Part shown: piece after piece, positions 36,863 through 44,744 of the stretch | How the letters are laid out: each line of letters starts with the position of its first letter | Position numbering within the stretch: position 1 is the first letter of the stretch | Assembly: GCA_035301625.1 (NCBI GenBank) | Contig: DATGTW010000024.1 | Coordinates: 1-59,528 of the forward strand | Length of the DNA: 59,528 bases | Origin: Paenalcaligenes sp035301625 | GTDB taxonomy: Bacteria; Pseudomonadota; Gammaproteobacteria; Burkholderiales; Burkholderiaceae_B | Direction: 5' to 3' | Position numbers and translations under genes: made by a program | The notes under the pieces: generated by a model | Database searches by the model: none | What the model saw: only the letters and a program-made list of their open reading frames with translations | What the model was told of the DNA's origin: nothing

Positions 36863-36897
36863 AAAAAAGGCAACCTATATCAAGGGTTGCCTTTTTT
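36863..36897. terminator. Bidirectional intrinsic terminator between valS and trmD
   Basis: A 13-base-pair perfect inverted repeat (AAAAAAGGCAACC / GGTTGCCTTTTTT) with a nine-base loop lies between two convergent genes and provides a T-run on both strands. Confidence 0.93.
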
Positions 36898-36910
36898 ATT
36901 CCATCAGCAA

Positions 36911-37873
36911 TCAGCGTCGTCCACGGCGAGGCAGGCTTATCGGCGCATCCCGCAACAATTCCAGAAGCGTTCTGGCGCCCTGCTCTTGTAATAATGCCAA
37001 AAAGCGCTCATCGTCATCACCAAGCAACCCCTTTTGGCGCGCTGCAACTATGAGATCGGGGCGACGCATGGATGACAGTAATAAAGACTGCTGGCGCCGC
37101 CAACGCGCAATTGCCTGATGATCTCCGGAACGCAACACAGCGGGGACGGCTCGTTGTTGTGCGTCGACCTCGGGACGCGTGTAATGCGGACTGTCCAACA
37201 ACCCGTCTAAACCCTCATGAAAAGAATCTGCTAATGCTGAATGCTCGTGATTAAGCACTCCGGGAAGCAAGCGGACAGTGGTATCTATCATGGCTAAAGC
37301 AGCAAACTCACCGCCAGACATGACGAAATCTCCCAGCGAATATTCGTGGGTAATGTGTGTGTCTATGAAACGCTGATCAATGCCCTCATACCGACCACAA
37401 ATAAGCACTGCACCCCCACCTTCTGCCCACTGCTGGGCAACACTTTGGGTAAAGGGCCGCCCCGCTGGGCTAAGCAAGACCACGGGCAGCTCGCTATTTG
37501 CAGAGGCTGTGGTTGTTAGCTGTAATTGTGCCCGAGTTGTTTGCTTTTGAATTATTGAAGCCTGAGAAGACTGCGCCTGTCTTGATTGAGTCTGAGGGGG
37601 TTGCTGATGTGAGTGCGGCGTTTGAACTTGCCCAGAACGACGTGCTATTAAAGCATCTGTCAGCGCCTTTTCTAGGGGCTCAGCCAGCATCACCATTCCC
37701 GGGCCGCCTCCGTAGGGGCGATCATCTACCGTTCGGTGCGTATCCGTAGTGTAATCACGTGGGTTCCAACAAGAAAACTGCCACAAACCTTTTTCATGGG
37801 CACGCCCAGTGACCCCCAGCTGTGTCACCGCTGAAAACATTTGCGGAAAAAGGCTGATGACATCAAAGCGCAT
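36911..37873 (-). CDS. trmD: tRNA (guanine-37-N1)-methyltransferase with Gln-rich insertion
   Basis: This 320-residue SPOUT methyltransferase makes m1G37 and prevents frameshifting. RTVDDRPYGGGPGMVM, ICGRYEGIDQR and SLGDFVMSGGE form the knot and active site, and the C-terminal helices carry HYTRPEV. E. coli TrmD has 255 residues. The excess is mainly a low-complexity insert at about residues 80-127 (HSHQQPPQTQSRQAQSSQAS and more), just before the strand LPVVLLSPAG. The ATG at 37873 is preferred over a GTG three codons earlier. It follows rimM in the rpsP operon. Confidence 0.95.
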   Translation of the reverse strand: MRFDVISLFPQMFSAVTQLGVTGRAHEKGLWQFSCWNPRDYTTDTHRTVDDRPYGGGPGMVMLAEPLEKALTDALIARRSGQVQTPHSHQQPPQTQSRQAQSSQASIIQKQTTRAQLQLTTTASANSELPVVLLSPAGRPFTQSVAQQWAEGGGAVLICGRYEGIDQRFIDTHITHEYSLGDFVMSGGEFAALAMIDTTVRLLPGVLNHEHSALADSFHEGLDGLLDSPHYTRPEVDAQQRAVPAVLRSGDHQAIARWRRQQSLLLSSMRRPDLIVAARQKGLLGDDDERFLALLQEQGARTLLELLRDAPISLPRRGRR

Positions 37874-37915
37874 GGCAAGCACAGGTGAAGGCTATTGGGT
37901 TGTTCTATGGATCAA

Positions 37916-38536
37916 CTAAAGAGCAGTAGGCCAATTAGTCAAAATGGATTTAGCGTCAAGGTCAACTTGTAACACATGGGCTTTTACAAAAGGCACCATA
38001 CTTTGTTGAATGCGATTTCTTTTGTTGCGTGAGGGCACGAATGAGCCGTCTTTATCAAGTACGCCCTGATCAATGACTAACACGGCGTGGGCACCATTAT
38101 CAAAGACGTGACTAACCTCGCCTAATAATACAGATGGCGAAGTTTGGGTGCTGTAGACGCGACAGCCTAATAAATCGACCCAGTAAAACTCATCATCAGG
38201 TAAAGAATCAAATTGGCCACGAGGCACCCAGACAGTATGACCGCGCAATAATTCGGCTTGGTCTCTGTCATGAAAGCCTTCGGGCAAGGCGATCACAGTA
38301 TTACTATGGGGACGGGCTTGCGCGATGGAAAGTGAAATGAAGGTAGCTGCGCCCTGCGCGAGGACTGAATCGGGCGCCTTTAACCACCATTGCTTGGCCT
38401 GCACCAACGTGTCAAAGCCATCTGTATACGGGCGGATCTTGAGCCAGCCGCGCACACCGAAAGCAGACATTACGTGACCAAGCTCAACCAAATCGTGTGG
38501 CACCTGGCCACCGAAAGGTGACTGATCGACCGTCAT
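37916..38536 (-). CDS. rimM: 16S rRNA processing protein RimM
   Basis: This 206-residue 30S maturation factor has an N-terminal RimM domain (VELGHVMSAFGVRGWLKIRPY, split here by one residue from the family consensus) and a C-terminal PRC barrel (FYWVDLLGCRVY ... LLGEVSHVFDNGAHAVLVI). It binds S19 and helps assemble the 30S head. It lies 12 bases after rpsP and 42 bases before trmD. The ending VPFVKAHVLQVDLDAK is typical. Confidence 0.93.
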   Translation of the reverse strand: MTVDQSPFGGQVPHDLVELGHVMSAFGVRGWLKIRPYTDGFDTLVQAKQWWLKAPDSVLAQGAATFISLSIAQARPHSNTVIALPEGFHDRDQAELLRGHTVWVPRGQFDSLPDDEFYWVDLLGCRVYSTQTSPSVLLGEVSHVFDNGAHAVLVIDQGVLDKDGSFVPSRNKRNRIQQSMVPFVKAHVLQVDLDAKSILTNWPTAL

Positions 38537-38548
38537 AAGTCAATCAGA

Positions 38549-38809
38549 TTAAACAGCAGTTTCAACTTGCTTGCGATACTCTTTTACCAGGCGACGGACA
38601 GTCGGTGATACCTGAGCGCCATTGTCTACCCAGTATTGAATACGATCAAGCTCGATGCGTAGGTTTTCCTGACCCTCTGCACCTACGGGGTTATAAAAAC
38701 CCAAACGCTCGATAAAGCGACCATCGCGTCGCACTTTAGAATCAGCTGCCACAAATGTATAAAATGGGCGCTTTTTAGAGCCACTACGGGCTAGGCGAAT
38801 TACCACCAT
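38549..38809 (-). CDS. rpsP: 30S ribosomal protein S16
   Basis: This 86-residue bS16 protein has the canonical start MVVIRLARSGSKKRPFY and the core GRFIERLGFYNPVG. It binds the 5' domain of 16S rRNA early in 30S assembly. AAAGGGA precedes the ATG. It is first of rpsP-rimM-trmD. The usual fourth gene rplS does not follow trmD here. A short inverted repeat in the upstream leader may be regulatory. Confidence 0.97.
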   Translation of the reverse strand: MVVIRLARSGSKKRPFYTFVAADSKVRRDGRFIERLGFYNPVGAEGQENLRIELDRIQYWVDNGAQVSPTVRRLVKEYRKQVETAV

Positions 38810-38852
38810 TGATAATCCCTTTTATATTGGTTATGAAAATACGTAAAGCCAA

Positions 38853-38873
38853 CCATTCTACCACCTAGAATGG
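38853..38873 (-). promoter_or_regulatory. Inverted repeat and candidate -10 in the rpsP upstream region
   Basis: CCATTCTA and TAGAATGG form a perfect eight-base inverted repeat around a five-base centre. On the minus strand one arm contains TAGAAT, a plausible -10 (860-855 within 38 kb), with a weak TTTCCG 18 bases upstream. It could be an operator over the promoter or a leader hairpin about 45 bases before rpsP. Confidence 0.4.
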
Positions 38874-38940
38874 AAAAGCGGAAAATATTTTAGATTATTT
38901 ACCACAGAACAACAGCAAAAATCCCGCTGATGCCAGTGAG

Positions 38941-39198
38941 TTAGCGTTTTTTCAGATAATGCGCAATGCTTTTGACCTCGTTTGCATCGAAATGCTGCTG
39001 CGCCAGTAACTCGTGTTTGGCTTGTGCGGCAAAGGCCTGAAAATCTTCTTCAGCATGCGGATCGGTGGTAATGACCTTGAGGACATCACCACTTTGGATA
39101 TCTGCTAATGCTTTTTTTGCCTTGAGAATAGGCAGCGGGCACTTGAGACCCGAAGTATCAATATCTAATTCAAACTGTAATTCTTGCTCGGTACTCAT
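38941..39198 (-). CDS. TusA-family sulfurtransferase
   Basis: This 85-residue protein has the TusA fold with the catalytic C20 in LKCPLPILKAKKAL. TusA-like proteins carry persulfide sulfur to tRNA thiolation, molybdenum cofactor or dissimilatory sulfur pathways. The ATG overlaps the alaS stop as ATGA, so the two are translationally coupled. It could be the housekeeping TusA or a relative; sequence alone does not decide. Confidence 0.85.
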   Translation of the reverse strand: MSTEQELQFELDIDTSGLKCPLPILKAKKALADIQSGDVLKVITTDPHAEEDFQAFAAQAKHELLAQQHFDANEVKSIAHYLKKR

Positions 39199-41822
39199 GA
39201 ATCCACCTTGTTTTGTACCCAGGCCAGCACACTGTCTAACGCCTGTGCTAACCCAGCAGGGTTTGCCCCACCCCCCATAGCCATATCAGGGCGCCCACCC
39301 CCTTTGCCGTCCACCTGTTGCGCAACCATGGCTACTAATTCGCCCGCTTTGACCTGCTGAGTGAGGTCTTTGGTCACCCCAGCAACTATATTGACTTTGT
39401 CATTATGGGTTGTAGCTAACACAATGACCGCAGTGCCTAGCTTGTTTTTAAGTTGATCGGCAGTGCTGCGCAACCCTTTGGGATCGGCACCTGGTAGCTC
39501 AGCTGCCAGAACCTTTATCCCATTGTCCATAGTTTGAGCCTGTGAAGCCAAGTCCTGACCCGCGGCAGTTGCCAACTGATCTTTGAGACGACTTTGTTCG
39601 CGCTCTAATGTACGTACCTGAGATTGTAGTTGACCGATGCGGTCGGCAATTTTATCAGGTGTGGTTTTCAGCTGCCCGCTCGCGGCATGTAGCTGTTGCT
39701 CGGTTTGCTGTGCCCAATGCACCGCATTCATCCCCGTCAAAGCCTCGACCCGACGGATGCCCGCAGCAACACCACCCTCGGACACTATTTTAAATAAGCC
39801 GATATCACCTGTGGCGCGTACGTGTGTACCTCCGCATAACTCGCGCGAGGTTCCAATATCCAAAACACGCACTTCATCATCGTATTTCTCGCCAAATAAG
39901 GCGACAGCACCAGACTCTACAGCCTGGTCAAAACTCATTAGCTGGGCCTGTACAGGCTCGTTAGCAAGTATTTCGTTGTTAACGATATTTTCGATCGCAG
40001 CAATTTGCTCGGCAGTGAGGGGCGAATCATGAACAAAATCAAAACGCGTTTTCTCTGCATCGACCAACGACCCACGTTGTTGTACGTGCTCACCCAGAAC
40101 CTCTTTAAGCGCTTTGTGCATTAAATGTGTGGCAGAGTGATTACGAATGGTCGCCTCGCGATGCAAGTAATCCACTTGAGCACTCAGTTTATCACCGACC
40201 TGGAGCGCGCCTTGTTTGAGCGTGCCATGATGTCCAATCACCTGACTAGAAATACTTTGCGTATCACCGACAACAAACACTGCCGCATCATCACGCAATA
40301 CACCTACATCCCCTACCTGCCCCCCGGCTTCGGCGTAAAAAGGGGTCGCATCTAAAACAACAACAGCCTCTTGGCCTGCTTGGATAGCATCTACTGAAGT
40401 ACCATCCACATAAATAGCCTGCACGACTGTGTCATCAACAGCTAAATGCTCATAACCTTTGAAGGCAGTATGTACGCCATCGTAACTAAGCCCTTGGGAA
40501 GCCTGAAACCGGCCTGCTGCGCGTGCACGCTGGCGCTGTTGCTCCATAGCCCGGTCAAAGCCCTCAAAATCAACCTGTACGTTACGTTCTCGGCAAATAT
40601 CCGCAGTTAAATCAACCGGAAACCCATAAGTATCGTAAAGGGTAAATAGTGTTTGGCCATCCAGGGTGTCCCCAGCCTTAAGCTGTGCCAATGCCTCATT
40701 CAGAATACGCATGCCATGCTCAAGTGTTTCTATAAAACGCTCTTCTTCTTGGCGGAGGACTTGTTCGATACGTTCTTGCTGGTTAGTTAGCTCGGGATAA
40801 GCATCCCCCATCTGTTCAGTGAGTGCACCCACCAAGCGATGGAAAAATGGCTGATTTTGGCCTAGCTTGTGGCCATGACGCAAAGCACGGCGAATGATTC
40901 GACGCAGCACGTACCCACGTCCTTCGTTCCCTGGAATAACCCCGTCAACGATAAGAAAGGCACAAGCCCGAATATGATCGGCAATGACTTTGAGAGAATT
41001 GTCCTGAAGATCAGTTGCACCTGTTTCGCGAGCTGCAGCGCGAATCAAGGCCTGAAAAATATCGATCTCGTAGTTAGATCGCATCCCCTGTAGAACAGCA
41101 GCCATGCGTTCCAGCCCCATACCTGTATCCACGCAAGGCTTGGGCAGCGGAGTCATGCTGCCATCGGCAGCACGCTCGTACTGCATGAATACCAAATTCC
41201 AGACCTCTATAAAGCGATCACCGTCTTCATCCTCGGATCCTGGTGGGCCGCCCCAGACCTCGGGGCCGTGGTCATAAAACACCTCGGAGCATGGCCCACA
41301 AGGACCGGTATCTGCCATTTGCCAGAAGTTGTCCGATACATAACGCTGCCCGGGCTCATCACCAATACGAATAATACGCTCATGGGGGACCCCGATCTCT
41401 TTGTTCCAAATGTCATAAGCCTCGTCATCCTCGGCATAGACAGTGACCCAAAGACGCTCTTGGGGCAACCCAAAAACCTGTGTCAAAAGCTCCCAAGCAT
41501 AATGAATCGCATCCTGTTTGAAATAATCACCAAAGCTAAAGTTGCCCAGCATCTCGAAAAAAGTGTGATGTCGTGCTGTATAGCCCACATTTTCCAAGTC
41601 GTTGTGCTTGCCCCCTGCACGCACACAACGCTGGGATGAAACGGCCCGTACATAGGGACGCTGCTCTTGCCCGGTAAATACGTCCTTAAACTGCACCATC
41701 CCTGCGTTGGTAAACAACAAAGTAGGATCATTGGCTGGTACTAACGAAGAAGAGGGCACCGGTTGATGGCCACGCTCTTCGAAAAAGGATAAAAACTTTT
41801 GACGAATCTCGGATGTCTTCAT
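39195..41822 (-). CDS. alaS: Alanyl-tRNA synthetase
   Basis: This 875-residue class II synthetase has the N-terminal motif EIRQKFLSFFEERGH, motif 2 near RAGGKHNDLENVGYTARHH and the editing domain zinc ligands HSATHLMH and CGGTH. The C-Ala domain ends in GGGRPDMAMGGG. Length is complete. It is the first gene of alaS-tusA and lies 135 bases downstream of the pilV stop, with a terminator and a candidate promoter between. Confidence 0.97.
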   Translation of the reverse strand: MKTSEIRQKFLSFFEERGHQPVPSSSLVPANDPTLLFTNAGMVQFKDVFTGQEQRPYVRAVSSQRCVRAGGKHNDLENVGYTARHHTFFEMLGNFSFGDYFKQDAIHYAWELLTQVFGLPQERLWVTVYAEDDEAYDIWNKEIGVPHERIIRIGDEPGQRYVSDNFWQMADTGPCGPCSEVFYDHGPEVWGGPPGSEDEDGDRFIEVWNLVFMQYERAADGSMTPLPKPCVDTGMGLERMAAVLQGMRSNYEIDIFQALIRAAARETGATDLQDNSLKVIADHIRACAFLIVDGVIPGNEGRGYVLRRIIRRALRHGHKLGQNQPFFHRLVGALTEQMGDAYPELTNQQERIEQVLRQEEERFIETLEHGMRILNEALAQLKAGDTLDGQTLFTLYDTYGFPVDLTADICRERNVQVDFEGFDRAMEQQRQRARAAGRFQASQGLSYDGVHTAFKGYEHLAVDDTVVQAIYVDGTSVDAIQAGQEAVVVLDATPFYAEAGGQVGDVGVLRDDAAVFVVGDTQSISSQVIGHHGTLKQGALQVGDKLSAQVDYLHREATIRNHSATHLMHKALKEVLGEHVQQRGSLVDAEKTRFDFVHDSPLTAEQIAAIENIVNNEILANEPVQAQLMSFDQAVESGAVALFGEKYDDEVRVLDIGTSRELCGGTHVRATGDIGLFKIVSEGGVAAGIRRVEALTGMNAVHWAQQTEQQLHAASGQLKTTPDKIADRIGQLQSQVRTLEREQSRLKDQLATAAGQDLASQAQTMDNGIKVLAAELPGADPKGLRSTADQLKNKLGTAVIVLATTHNDKVNIVAGVTKDLTQQVKAGELVAMVAQQVDGKGGGRPDMAMGGGANPAGLAQALDSVLAWVQNKVDS

Positions 41823-41854
41823 GAATTGCTGCGCTGTAAAAATAAAGATGCCTA

Positions 41855-41860
41855 ATTATA
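41855..41860 (-). promoter_or_regulatory. Candidate alaS promoter (-10)
   Basis: On the minus strand a perfect TATAAT stands 32 bases before the alaS ATG. The matching -35 position falls inside the pilV terminator and reads TTCATC, a weak match. The call rests mainly on the -10. Confidence 0.4.
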
Positions 41861-41869
41861 TCTCGGAAC

Positions 41870-41890
41870 AAAAAAGGGATGAAATATCCC
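41870..41890 (-). terminator. Intrinsic terminator after pilV
   Basis: On the minus strand GGGAT and ATCCC form a five-base-pair stem with a five-base loop, followed by TTTTTT. The stem is short, but the position after the last pil gene and before alaS supports it. Confidence 0.6.
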
Positions 41891-41957
41891 CGTCTTTGAA
41901 ACTAGCCAGTCCCAATTACAAAATGCAAACATTCATAATACCAACCTTTATACGTTC

Positions 41958-43010
41958 TTAATAGTTTTCCAATGCAGGCCGACAAAGGTGACTGCGATAG
42001 TAATTGTTTTGCCCATCCTCAAATACAGCAATAATGGTGGGCATATAACCCGGTGTGCAGCCGCAGGCACCTGTAATTGGATTGGCTGTATTCCCCAAGG
42101 TTGGATGACTGCAATGCCCATATTGATTAGAAATAAAATAGCCCCCGTCACGTGTCATGGCCTGCTGCCATTGACCTTCACGGCAAAGCAGTAATGAGGG
42201 TAAATGAGCATCATGGGCAATGGCCCCTACTTGACTACATGTTTGGCCACTCTCAGCTTCCAGGCCCATAGCAATATATCCATCACTACGCACAGCTGTT
42301 TTGCTATGCACCTGCCCTTGCACCGTCATATGGTTTTGAAATTGTGGGTCGCGCTCATCACGGACGCGTAAATAACGCTGCCATAGTTGTTCCCCATGGA
42401 CGGCTAATGCAATGCTCCCCTCGGGCAGGGAACCCTGCCGAGCAAACTGATTAGGCCATCGAAAATGAGGGCTCGCCAACCATTGCTCATAGGGCGCCTG
42501 CACGGTCAGACCACTGCCATCAGTAGCCTCGCGCCATAGGTCCAAGGCTTGCGCATCAGCCACCCCTGAATCTTTTTGCAAAGGCTCATTTACCACAATC
42601 AATGCATGTAAAAAACAAGGCTCGCGCATGCAAGGCTCTTGTGGGAATACCCAGATGCGGGCCGGTGGATTAGCAAAGTGAGTAAATGCAGGACTTAATA
42701 AGCCTAACTGCCGCAGCTCATCTAAAGTAGGCTGTTGCCAATCAACCACCCAATGGTCAGCCAAAACCACCAAGGAATACGGCTCGGCCTTGTTCAGTTC
42801 AGGCCCATAATCTTCTATATAACGCTCTACCGCTTGTTGCAGGGCCTGCATCCACACTGCAGTGGATGCGATGCGTAACTCGGCTTTTTTATCCGCCCAA
42901 GCACCTACCGCCCAAACTGTAGCTAGTAACGCCAAAGTCATGACCAGCATGTATTCCAGCAACACGCTCCCACGCTGCAAGCGACGAGACACAAAGACAC
43001 AATCTTTCAT
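41958..43010 (-). CDS. pilV: PilV-like minor pilin (tip adhesin) of a type IVb pilus
   Basis: This 350-residue prepilin-like protein has a short leader ending at G14, followed by SVLLEYMLVMTLALL with Glu at position +5 after cleavage, and a hydrophobic helix at about 15-38. The middle segment (ANPPARIWVFP, DLWREATDGSGL) and the C-terminal half with CSQVGAIAHDAHLPSLLLC and GACGCTPGYMP resemble PilV of R64-type pili, where the C-terminal segment recognises the recipient cell. In R64 that segment is switched by a shufflon; here a single fixed end is present. It is last of the pil operon, 11 bases after pilS. Confidence 0.75.
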   Translation of the reverse strand: MKDCVFVSRRLQRGSVLLEYMLVMTLALLATVWAVGAWADKKAELRIASTAVWMQALQQAVERYIEDYGPELNKAEPYSLVVLADHWVVDWQQPTLDELRQLGLLSPAFTHFANPPARIWVFPQEPCMREPCFLHALIVVNEPLQKDSGVADAQALDLWREATDGSGLTVQAPYEQWLASPHFRWPNQFARQGSLPEGSIALAVHGEQLWQRYLRVRDERDPQFQNHMTVQGQVHSKTAVRSDGYIAMGLEAESGQTCSQVGAIAHDAHLPSLLLCREGQWQQAMTRDGGYFISNQYGHCSHPTLGNTANPITGACGCTPGYMPTIIAVFEDGQNNYYRSHLCRPALENY

Positions 43011-43021
43011 GGCTAAACACC

Positions 43022-43636
43022 CTAACGAATAACAAACCTAAAGGTGTTCACCTCACCATCTTCACATTGTTGCTGCGCGTGAAAAGCGTTGTAGGTACGT
43101 TGCCCACTTTTGACCTCTACCAAACCTCCTACAGCACCGATATGTATTTCATCCGCAACCTGATGCAGCACTGTAGCCAGTGCTGGACATGCGGCATGAT
43201 GAACCCCAGTCAATTGCAACTCTAAAGCCCGCCCTCCATCAAGCTCGTTCACCAGTAATTCTCCGTCCTTACCTAACCCATGGTTTACTACCGTTTGTCC
43301 GCCCTGACCCTGGATATTAAAAACAGCCTTATCCTGATTTTGGCGTGAAAAGTGCTGAATATTCATGCCAGCGTATTGATTAGCGCCATGTACCGAGGCA
43401 TTCAAATGTTGTCGTAACACATAATGTGCTAAAGCCTCTCCCACTTTAGGTACGCGGTTTTCAACCAAATACCCTTGAATAGCTGGAACTGCTAACACCG
43501 CCAGCAACAAAATTATTACGGTCACCACAGAAATCTCTATCAGCGATAAGCCTTGCTGAGCCCGGTGCTTGTGTATTATTTGTGCTGCGTGTGCACGGCT
43601 TGATTGCACCTTTGAATCCAGACTCAAATCACTCAT
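43022..43636 (-). CDS. pilS: PilS-like major pilin of a type IVb pilus
   Basis: This 204-residue prepilin has a long 29-residue leader ending in HRAQQG, then LSLIEISVVTVIILLLAVLAV with Glu at +5. This gives the N-terminal helix of type IVb pilins. The rest is a globular domain with two cysteines (C in HAACPAL and C in QQCEDGE) spaced for a disulfide. AAAGGAGG precedes the ATG at 43636; the longer frame starts at a TTG inside pilR and is rejected. Cleavage would need a prepilin peptidase not encoded in the window. Confidence 0.82.
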   Translation of the reverse strand: MSDLSLDSKVQSSRAHAAQIIHKHRAQQGLSLIEISVVTVIILLLAVLAVPAIQGYLVENRVPKVGEALAHYVLRQHLNASVHGANQYAGMNIQHFSRQNQDKAVFNIQGQGGQTVVNHGLGKDGELLVNELDGGRALELQLTGVHHAACPALATVLHQVADEIHIGAVGGLVEVKSGQRTYNAFHAQQQCEDGEVNTFRFVIR

Positions 43637-43655
43637 AACCCCTCCTTTTTTATTA

Positions 43656-44744
43656 CTAGACAAACATATTCATTAGTCCCTGCCGCAGCTCTTCAAAAGC
43701 GCGGTAGTGCCAAAAAAGCAAAGCCAATAAAATAGCCACACCAATGAGCAGTACAACCCAACGCGCCACAATTACAATGCGATTTAAACGTTCTTCTATC
43801 CGCTCCGCCAAACGCTGCGCAGTCACCATACAAGCGTGCTCCAGACTTTGCCCATCGGCCATATCCGCTAAAAACCACAAATCCTCTTTGTCAAGTAAAC
43901 CAGTCGCAAAGCTACTGGCCCCTGTGTGCCCCTGGATAATTCGTTTTTGAATCTGCATAAGTCGTAATCTAAGCCAGGGAATTGAGGTATCTGCCAGACG
44001 ATGGATTGCCGACTCTAAAGGTAAATGCACATGATCCAAGGAAAGCAAAATACCTAAAGTCTGTAATAAGTTATACGCACCCATTAACCGATAGCTTTTC
44101 CACGGCTCTAAACGATCCATATATAAACGTCCTACCCCCACATAGCGACTAAAGCTAATTGACACCGCAATAATGGCACCCAATGCAAATAATGGAATCA
44201 TCCATCCAAAACGTAAAAGCCACTCAGCAGTAGCAAATAAAGCCCGAGTCGCTGGCCCGTAATATTCTGGGGGCACATAAGAAAAGGCACGACGTAGCTC
44301 AGGAACGGTAAATAAGGGAATTAACACCAGAGCACCAAAAAGTACCGCAATTGCCAAAAAAGCTGGCCACAAAACGGCCTGATTTTGTCGTCGCAGACGT
44401 CGTAAAACCTCTTGTTGATGCGCTAAAAACTGCAGGGCCTGCGTCAAGCTGCGAGAGCCATAATGCTGACAAACGCGAATTACTTGCAGTAACTCAGGCG
44501 AAAAACTACCCCGCCACGCAATAGCCAAATCACCCCCATGTTGGTTCAAACGTTGCAACCAAAGAGCTGCTAGTCGACCGCGCACATGATGACGCCCATA
44601 GCGCTGTTGCTCCTTTTTAAAAATGCCCTTAAAAGTGAGTTGAGCTGAATAATTAGTGAGTAAGGCTGCCAAATAGCGCAAGTACTCAACCCTATAGCGG
44701 CGGAAACGACATTGCCACCAAAAAAGCTGCCACCGTTTTCGCAT
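43656..44744 (-). CDS. pilR: PilR-like inner-membrane platform protein (GspF/T2SSF family)
   Basis: This 362-residue protein has the two-part T2SSF layout: a cytoplasmic helical domain, transmembrane helices at about 125-145 and 170-195, a second helical domain and a C-terminal helix at about 330-352. RVCQHYGSRSLTQALQFLA in domain 1 and DGQSLEHACMVTAQRLAERIEERL in domain 2 are family-like. It anchors the ATPase PilQ to the pilus base. The ATG at 44744 shares one base with the pilQ stop (TGATG); a TTG one codon earlier is an alternative. Confidence 0.85.
   Translation of the reverse strand: MRKRWQLFWWQCRFRRYRVEYLRYLAALLTNYSAQLTFKGIFKKEQQRYGRHHVRGRLAALWLQRLNQHGGDLAIAWRGSFSPELLQVIRVCQHYGSRSLTQALQFLAHQQEVLRRLRRQNQAVLWPAFLAIAVLFGALVLIPLFTVPELRRAFSYVPPEYYGPATRALFATAEWLLRFGWMIPLFALGAIIAVSISFSRYVGVGRLYMDRLEPWKSYRLMGAYNLLQTLGILLSLDHVHLPLESAIHRLADTSIPWLRLRLMQIQKRIIQGHTGASSFATGLLDKEDLWFLADMADGQSLEHACMVTAQRLAERIEERLNRIVIVARWVVLLIGVAILLALLFWHYRAFEELRQGLMNMFV

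Noticed and set aside
41958..43010. Invertible shufflon repeats in pilV
   Set aside because: I found no inverted repeats of about 19 bases in or after the gene and no second set of C-terminal coding segments.
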